From Candidatus Bathyarchaeota archaeon (GTDB taxonomy: Archaea > Thermoproteota > Bathyarchaeia > 40CM-2-53-6), in contig VBBV01000011.1 in the NCBI GenBank assembly GCA_005883695.1, forward strand, positions 1 through 6,734: DNA of 6,734 bases, in the 5' to 3' direction. The notes below the pieces were generated by a model. The model was not told the origin of the DNA. It made no database searches and was given only the letters and a program-made list of their open reading frames with translations. Position numbers and translations under genes: made by a program. Shown one piece after another: positions 1 through 4,066 of the stretch. Position 1 is the stretch's first letter, and each line of letters opens with the position of its first letter.

Positions 1-2
1 AG

Positions 3-737
3 ATTGACGAAAAGCTTCTCGAGCACTTGAAGCCGGATCTTATTCTGACCCAGGAACTCTGCCATGTTTGTGCTGTTTCCTATACGAAGGTCAAGGAAGC
101 AGCTCGGGTCTTAGATGCAGACACCAAGATCGTCTCGTTGGAACCAACGAATCTGGAAGAAATCGTCGACAACATTCTACTGGTTGGTAGGATGACGGGT
201 GCGCAGGCCGAGGCCGAGAAACTAGCTTCGCAGATGCTGCAGAGAATAAGCAGAGTGAAGGGGAAAACGCGAGTGGTGGGACTTAGGCCGCGGGTCTTCT
301 TCATGGAATGGCTCCAGCCTCCGTGGGTTGGCGGACACTGGATTCCCGAGATGGTCGATTATGCTGGAGGGGTTGACGGGCTTGGCCGTTCCGGTAAGCC
401 TTCCCACAGAATCGGTTGGGATGAAGTTGTGGAGTACCAACCTCAGATTATCGTTCTTTCTCCATGTGGGTTCGATGCAAACCAGGTCATGGAAGAAGCT
501 CACGTGCTGGAATCGTACCAAGCGTGGGAGAAGATCCCGGCGTTCCAGTCCTCAAGAATCTATGCGGTTAACGCGTCCGCTTATTTCAGCAGGTCAGGTC
601 CCAGAGTGGTAGACGGGCTTGAGATACTGGCTCACATAATACATCCGGGGCTTTTCCCAGAGAATCCACACCCGGAAGCTGTGAGGATGGTTTCCAAAGA
701 CCTGATTTTAGGCAAGAGAATTATTGAAACAGTGTAA
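3..737 (+). CDS. BtuF-like cobalamin/corrinoid-binding protein (periplasmic-binding-protein fold), 5' end outside window
   Basis: The frame is already open at the window edge (IDEKLLEHLKPDLILTQ), so the TTG at 27 is an internal Leu and the true start lies upstream; 244 residues are visible and I estimate 60-80 are missing. The protein belongs to the COG0614 substrate-binding family, in the BtuF-like branch. Recognisable blocks in order are the PDLILTQ strand followed by the paired-cysteine segment ELCHVCAVS, the inter-lobe helix (about residues 45-80 of the visible part), the EWLQPPWVGGHWIPEMV block with a following AGG, a SHRIGWDEV block, PQIIVLSPCGFD, and the terminal SAYFSRSGPRVVDGLEILA ending in HPGLFPE. 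Known members bind cobalamin or related corrinoids and hand them to a BtuCD-type ABC importer. Many close relatives lack a signal peptide, and this cannot be judged here because the N-terminus is missing. No permease or ATPase is in the window. The subfamily call is firm; the exact ligand is inferred. Confidence 0.85.
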   Translation: MDEKLLEHLKPDLILTQELCHVCAVSYTKVKEAARVLDADTKIVSLEPTNLEEIVDNILLVGRMTGAQAEAEKLASQMLQRISRVKGKTRVVGLRPRVFFMEWLQPPWVGGHWIPEMVDYAGGVDGLGRSGKPSHRIGWDEVVEYQPQIIVLSPCGFDANQVMEEAHVLESYQAWEKIPAFQSSRIYAVNASAYFSRSGPRVVDGLEILAHIIHPGLFPENPHPEAVRMVSKDLILGKRIIETV

Positions 738-752
738 ACGTAGTAGAAACGA

Positions 753-774
753 GTGAACATAGACGCCCCTTAAA
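753..774 (+). other. Probable single-base frame disruption at the start of the ICL/PEPM gene
   Basis: A GTG at 753 opens a frame reading V-N-I-D-A-P and then TAA at 771. One base fewer in the C4 run at 766-769 would join this frame to the downstream one as MNIDALKSQKEKAEDF, placing the PNGWD block at about residue 29, as is usual in this family. The run is short, so the cause could be a real indel, an assembly error, recoding or a non-standard start such as ACG at 763. No Shine-Dalgarno sequence precedes the GTG; a weak TTATTGA at 721-727 would fit a nearly leaderless transcript. Confidence 0.45.
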
Positions 775-1623
775 TCTCAGAAGGAGAAAGCGGAGGATTT
801 TCGTGCGCTTCACCATGGGAAGCGGATTCTGATTCTTCCGAACGGTTGGGATGTTCCGAGTGCACGCGTGTTTGAGGATGCGGGGTTCCCTGCAATCGCG
901 ACGTCTAGCGCGGGCCTATTGGTCTCGTTGGGCTATCCTGACGGTGAGGTTATCGGCAGAGACGAGTTTGTCTCGGCTGTTGGAAGAATCGCCAGGGTCT
1001 TGTCCGTTCCCCTTTCTGCTGACGTTGTCGCTGGTTTTGGAAAGACCACGAAGGAGGTGCTCGTGACAGTCAAAGCGATTCTAAAGACCGGGGCTGTCGG
1101 GATAAACATCGAAGACTTCACGCACGCCACAAAGAAACTCTACCCGATTGAGAGACAGATAGAAAATGTAAAGGCGATCAGAAAGCTAGGCGAAACCGAA
1201 GGAATTCCTCTCGTGATCAATGCACGGACTGACGCACTGAGATATGCTGAGGGTGAAGAAGGAGCGCGATTCAAGGAAGCGGTTCGTCGAGCCACGGCCT
1301 ACAGAGACGCGGGGGCTGATTGCGTCTACCCAATGGGTCTTGTGGATGCAGCTTCCATCGCGAACTTTGTGAAGGCCTTAGACTTTCCGATCAATGTTAT
1401 GGTGAGAAAGGGTCTGCCGCCAATTAGTGAGCTGGAGAGGCTTGGTGTCGCTCGTGTGAGCTTCGGTCCCAGCCCATCTTATGCGGCGATGGGCCTACTG
1501 AAACGGGCGGCCAAGGAAGTGCTTGAGAGTGGAACTTACGAGAACCTAATCGAGGGCGCGATAACATTTGACGAGTTGAACGCGTTGGCCGTCTCGAGAG
1601 CCGATAGCTCTGGGCATCGCTAA
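763..1623 (+). CDS. Isocitrate lyase/PEP mutase (PrpB-like, COG2513) family enzyme, start codon unresolved
   Basis: This is a TIM-barrel enzyme of the ICL/PEPM superfamily, which cleaves or forms C-C or P-C bonds in 2-oxo or phosphonate acids using Mg2+. Family blocks occur in order: ILILPNGWDVPSARVFEDAG (826-885), ATSSAG (898-915), the metal-binding-type strand SADVVAGFG (1015-1041), GINIED (1099-1116), INARTDA (1216-1236), GADCVYPMGL (1315-1344) and LGVARVSFGPSPSYAAMG (1441-1494). The KKCGH-type loop that carries the catalytic Cys of isocitrate and 2-methylisocitrate lyases is absent; the segment after IED reads FTHATKKLYPIE. It is therefore probably not a true lyase of that type; PEP mutase, oxaloacetase or another activity is possible. 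The first in-frame GTG (868) would delete the conserved PNGWD strand, so I place the start upstream, but no ATG, GTG or TTG occurs in frame between the TAG at 760 and 868. The gene follows the BtuF-like gene closely on the same strand, so co-transcription is likely. Confidence 0.85.
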   Translation, partial: TPLKSQKEKAEDFRALHHGKRILILPNGWDVPSARVFEDAGFPAIATSSAGLLVSLGYPDGEVIGRDEFVSAVGRIARVLSVPLSADVVAGFGKTTKEVLVTVKAILKTGAVGINIEDFTHATKKLYPIERQIENVKAIRKLGETEGIPLVINARTDALRYAEGEEGARFKEAVRRATAYRDAGADCVYPMGLVDAASIANFVKALDFPINVMVRKGLPPISELERLGVARVSFGPSPSYAAMGLLKRAAKEVLESGTYENLIEGAITFDELNALAVSRADSSGHR

Positions 1624-1642
1624 ATGACTGATCAAGATTCGG

Positions 1643-2548
1643 TCAGATCAGAGACGATTTGTGTTCCTGAATATTCTCAAGGGTCTCTTTCTCGACTTGA
1701 AGGGTAACATGTTCTATCCCAAAAGACCCCTTGAGCTTGGCTTCTATCTCCTCCACGATGGTCGAACCTTTACTGATGCTGTCAGTGTCTACTGTGATGT
1801 GTCCGCTGAGCGCGTAGAGGCCCGAGGTTATGGTCCAGACATGGAGATCGTGCACTCCCTTTACCCCGTCAACGCTACGGACCGCCTTCGCTATTGTCTC
1901 CAGTTGCATTTGTCTAGGGGTGGCTTCGAGGAGGATGTTCGTCGAGTCTCTGACAAGCACGTAGGCGCTTCGCATGATCAGGACGCCAATAACGGCGGCT
2001 GCGAGAGGGTCGATTCCAAGATAGCCAGTGAATATCACGACGAGACTGCTAACAATCACGGCTAGGGATGAGAGAACGTCTCCGATAGTGTGGAGGAATA
2101 CGCCTTTGACATTGAGGTTGGTGCCTCTAGACTGAGAGAGGAACCCCGCGCTGGTGAGGTTTCCCAAGAGACCGATTGATGCTATTGCGAGGACTAGTGG
2201 CCCCTGGACTATTGGAGGCTGGCGGAGCCTCAGGTAGGCCTCGAAAATTATCAAGAAGGCTGCGCCTATCAGGACTGAACCGTTGATCAGGGCCGCGAAT
2301 ATCTCCGCTCTGTGGTAGCCGAAGGTCCGTCTTGCAGTGTGAGGCCTCCGTCCTAATCTGAGTGTGAGGATGCCAACTCCTACCGCTAGAACATCAGTTA
2401 GTACGTGGCCGGAATCGCTCATCAGTGCGAGGCTCTGGCCTAGAAAGCCTCCGGCGAATTCAATGATGGCAATTACTGAGGATATAATGAGTACGATCCA
2501 GAGACGCTTCTCAGCATTCCACGATGACACCGACAGATCTATGCTCAA
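1643..2548 (-). CDS. CDF-family divalent metal (Zn2+-type) efflux transporter, CzcD/ZitB-like
   Basis: The 301-residue product has the usual length and order for a cation diffusion facilitator, a membrane protein that exports Zn2+ or similar divalent cations in exchange for protons. Six membrane helices fill about residues 15-200. The transport-site residues are visible as two HxxxD motifs: H48/D52 in helix 2 (SDSGHVLTD) and H152/D156 in helix 5 (HTIGD). This HD-HD pattern is typical of Zn2+ members and argues against the Mn2+ (DD-DD type) branch. The helix 2-3 loop carries the family block FGYHRAEIFAALING (75-89). From about residue 205 the cytoplasmic domain contains GVHDLHVWTITSGLYALSGH, with H232, H235 and H249 as possible regulatory metal ligands. 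There is no His-rich loop between helices 4 and 5. The start is a TTG; no ATG or GTG is available in frame. It lies seven bases after the ribbon-helix-helix gene and is probably translated from the same transcript. Cd2+, Co2+ or other metals are possible additional substrates. Confidence 0.93.
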   Translation of the reverse strand: MSIDLSVSSWNAEKRLWIVLIISSVIAIIEFAGGFLGQSLALMSDSGHVLTDVLAVGVGILTLRLGRRPHTARRTFGYHRAEIFAALINGSVLIGAAFLIIFEAYLRLRQPPIVQGPLVLAIASIGLLGNLTSAGFLSQSRGTNLNVKGVFLHTIGDVLSSLAVIVSSLVVIFTGYLGIDPLAAAVIGVLIMRSAYVLVRDSTNILLEATPRQMQLETIAKAVRSVDGVKGVHDLHVWTITSGLYALSGHITVDTDSISKGSTIVEEIEAKLKGSFGIEHVTLQVEKETLENIQEHKSSLI

Positions 2549-2555
2549 AAGATGC

Positions 2556-2858
2556 TCATTTCTTCCGACGCTTGGTGCTTCGCGAATTGTATAGAATCCA
2601 GTCTACATCCTGCGAGTTGGTCTCTACTCTCCAGTTCGAGATTAATCCCTTGACTTTGGTGAAATCCTTGTCAGAAAGCGGAAGCTTTGGTCCCAAAGCC
2701 TTCGTAACGAATCCTTCCCTGTTGGAGAGGGCACGGTCAATGAGGGCACCTAAGAGCTCTTCTTGAGTCACTCTCTTACCAGAGGATAGTGTGACCATCG
2801 CCCGTAACCGCGCTAGTTTCTCCTTATCTTCGGTGCGAATTCGGACAGTCGTCCCCAT
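2556..2858 (-). CDS. Ribbon-helix-helix DNA-binding protein, antitoxin-like, upstream of metal exporter
   Basis: This is a 100-residue protein starting at an ATG. Residues 1-8 (MGTTVRIR) fit the DNA-contacting beta strand of a ribbon-helix-helix (RHH/CopG/Arc-type) dimer. Residues 10-22 form helix A, and 29-46 (KRVTQEELLGALIDRALS) form helix B after a GK turn. The remaining half is charged and ends in SQDVDWILYNS followed by a basic tail KRRKK. From memory, this W-x-V-x-T plus D-x-D-x-ILY ending resembles archaeal RHH antitoxins paired with PIN-domain toxins, but no toxin gene is adjacent. Instead the gene ends seven bases before the CDF exporter, which suggests a regulator of metal efflux or of its own operon. 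RHH metal regulators such as NikR carry a separate ligand-binding domain with His and Cys ligands; this protein contains no His or Cys, so direct metal sensing of that kind is unlikely. The fold call is good; the target and signal are inferred. Confidence 0.7.
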   Translation of the reverse strand: MGTTVRIRTEDKEKLARLRAMVTLSSGKRVTQEELLGALIDRALSNREGFVTKALGPKLPLSDKDFTKVKGLISNWRVETNSQDVDWILYNSRSTKRRKK

Positions 2859-2862
2859 GTAA

Positions 2863-2886
2863 ACTCTCTAATGAGTGTACTTGTAC
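2863..2886. promoter_or_regulatory. Short dyads forming a candidate operator for the RHH-CDF pair
   Basis: Two small inverted repeats lie between the TATA-like box and the RHH start codon. One is GTAC-TT-GTAC at 2877-2886, the other ACTC-N6-GAGT at 2863-2876. A repressor bound here would cover the predicted transcription start. RHH dimers usually recognise short dyads in tandem, so autoregulation is plausible. Four-base arms are common by chance, so this is only a candidate. Confidence 0.3.
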
Positions 2887-2889
2887 GCC

Positions 2890-2896
2890 AAATAAT
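2890..2896 (-). promoter_or_regulatory. TATA-like element of the RHH-CDF gene pair
   Basis: On the minus strand the box reads ATTATTT, preceded by a purine-containing GCAAG that could serve as a BRE. Its centre is about 35 bases upstream of the RHH start codon. With archaeal spacing of about 26 bases, transcription would begin near 2867, leaving a leader of roughly nine bases, in keeping with the lack of a Shine-Dalgarno sequence. It sits in the only non-coding gap upstream of the pair. Confidence 0.35.
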
Positions 2897-2951
2897 CTTG
2901 CTAATAGTTTGCGAAGATAGTGAGTTCATCCGGAAACAAACCGCGGCTCAT

Positions 2952-3956
2952 CTACCCCGAGTTCTTCCTCTGTCGATTGACCAAGAGTACCCCTGCGAGG
3001 ATTAGAAGGAAGCTGACGGCGGTCCACGGGCTCAGGTTTTCGCCAAGCAGGAGAAAGGAGGTCAGCACGCCGAAGACTGGGACGAGGTTACCGAAGATTC
3101 CTGATCTGCCAGCTCCGATCTTCGAAACACCTTCTATGTAGAGGAAGTATCCGATTACGGTCGAGAGGATGGCGAGGTAGAGGATCCCGAGCCATGAGCC
3201 AGCGTCCCAACTGTAGGTCCAAGGTGCTTCAAGGAGCGAGAAGGGAATAAGGAAGAACCAGCCGAAGAGGCTGATCCATGACAGGATCGAGAGCGAGGAT
3301 TGTTGAGGTCCATGATTGTTTGCGCGGTTCGCTGCGATGAATCTTCTCAGTATGACCGTGTATAGGGCATATGCGGTTGCGCCGCCGAAGACGAGGGTCA
3401 CGCCTAGCGGTCTGTTGAGAACCTGAGTGTTCGGAGAGAGTATGGAGATCGTAATGATTCCCGCTAGCCCGGAAACGAAGCCGAGAATCTTGGTCCCTGT
3501 AAGTCGCTCCTTCAGAACAAAGCTCGCCATGACGGCTATGAGTACTGGTCCTATTCCTATCACGAGAGAGTCGTCGCTGGCCGCGGCGTATTTGACGCCG
3601 TAGAGGAAAAAGATCTGGTAGAGAGTTGTGTTGAGAATCCCCATTACGACGAGCGTCGGTATCCACGATCGATCGATTTTGAAAGAACCCTCTCTGAACC
3701 AAAGTATGGCGAACAGTACGGGGATGACGATAGCGTATCTTATCGCGGCGATGGAGACAGGAGGGAGATTTGTTGCGAGGAGTCTTCCGACTGGCCATGC
3801 AAGGCCCCAGATGAACATTGTGAAAACAAGTCCAGAATAAACCGCCCAGTTCTGATGTTCAGGGCGAACCACTGTGGGCAGAGCTGAAGTTGTGACTCCT
3901 TTAGTGTTTCTCTTGAGAGGCAAGACTGCAAGCAGACCTGCTTGAGACTTCACCAT
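2952..3956 (-). CDS. EamA/DMT-superfamily transporter
   Basis: This 334-residue membrane protein of the drug/metabolite transporter superfamily has two EamA repeats of five predicted helices each, at about residues 37-170 and 185-328. The first repeat shows the family pattern FIWGLAWPVGRLLA near its start and SDDSLVIGIGPVLIAVMASF then KERLTG at its fourth and fifth helices. The second repeat echoes this with GIFGNLVPVFGVLTSFLLLG then ENLSPW. Known relatives export amino acids, metabolites or drugs, usually coupled to protons; no substrate can be read from the sequence. The ATG at 3956 gives an N-terminal tail of about 36 residues before helix 1, longer than usual; a GTG at codon 29 would give a more typical start but has no clear ribosome site either. 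It lies upstream of the RHH-CDF pair on the same strand, but the 93-base gap with its own TATA-like box suggests separate transcription. It is divergent from the MMPL gene. Confidence 0.92.
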   Translation of the reverse strand: MVKSQAGLLAVLPLKRNTKGVTTSALPTVVRPEHQNWAVYSGLVFTMFIWGLAWPVGRLLATNLPPVSIAAIRYAIVIPVLFAILWFREGSFKIDRSWIPTLVVMGILNTTLYQIFFLYGVKYAAASDDSLVIGIGPVLIAVMASFVLKERLTGTKILGFVSGLAGIITISILSPNTQVLNRPLGVTLVFGGATAYALYTVILRRFIAANRANNHGPQQSSLSILSWISLFGWFFLIPFSLLEAPWTYSWDAGSWLGILYLAILSTVIGYFLYIEGVSKIGAGRSGIFGNLVPVFGVLTSFLLLGENLSPWTAVSFLLILAGVLLVNRQRKNSG

Positions 3957-3978
3957 TTCAACATTCTAGCATTTTGCG

Positions 3979-3996
3979 CTGTGGGTCGGTGCACAG
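3979..3996. promoter_or_regulatory. Inverted repeat CTGTG-N8-CACAG in the divergent promoter region
   Basis: Five-base arms at 3979-3983 and 3992-3996 flank an eight-base spacer, with a GTGCAC palindrome at 3989-3994 overlapping the right arm. The site lies between the start codons of the divergent EamA and MMPL genes and close to the predicted EamA transcription start, so a shared regulator could bind here. Arms of this length arise by chance often. Confidence 0.2.
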
Positions 3997-3997
3997 G

Positions 3998-4004
3998 TAT
4001 TTTG
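3998..4004 (-). promoter_or_regulatory. TATA-like element of the EamA transporter gene
   Basis: The minus strand reads CAAAATA, centred about 45 bases upstream of the ATG at 3956. With archaeal spacing, transcription would begin near 3975 and leave a leader of about 19 bases. The leader has no Shine-Dalgarno motif. The match is loose. Confidence 0.25.
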
Positions 4005-4015
4005 TAGATCACGCG

Positions 4016-4021
4016 TAAATA
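4016..4021 (+). promoter_or_regulatory. TATA-like element of the MMPL transporter gene
   Basis: TAAATA lies about 48 bases upstream of the ATG at 4067. Archaeal spacing would put the transcript start near 4045, giving a leader of about 22 bases that contains the tiny frame starting at 4054. No Shine-Dalgarno motif is seen in this leader. Confidence 0.3.
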
Positions 4022-4066
4022 GTCCAGAAATTCAGCTTGGCATCTCTACGGCAATGAGTGCGCGTG

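Noticed and set aside
27..29. TTG at 27 as the start of the BtuF-like protein
   Set aside because: The upstream in-frame codons (IDEKLLEH) continue the conserved lead-in to the PDLILTQ strand, so the gene extends beyond the window edge.
328..612. 94-residue open frame inside the BtuF-like gene
   Set aside because: It overlaps conserved BtuF-family blocks in another frame and has no features of its own.
1628..1651. CTGATC-N12-GATCAG inverted repeat between the convergent ICL/PEPM and CDF genes as a terminator
   Set aside because: Its position is suggestive, but the stem is only six pairs with a 12-base loop, it overlaps the CDF stop codon, and no T-run follows on either strand.
1661..2065. 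134-residue plus-strand open frame opposite the CDF gene
   Set aside because: It is antisense to a well-supported transporter with conserved metal-site motifs; the product looks random.
3229..3798. 189-residue open frame on the minus strand inside the EamA gene
   Set aside because: It lies in another frame of a clear transporter gene and its product is rich in Arg, His and Ser with no recognisable domain; this is what a shifted reading of hydrophobic codons gives.
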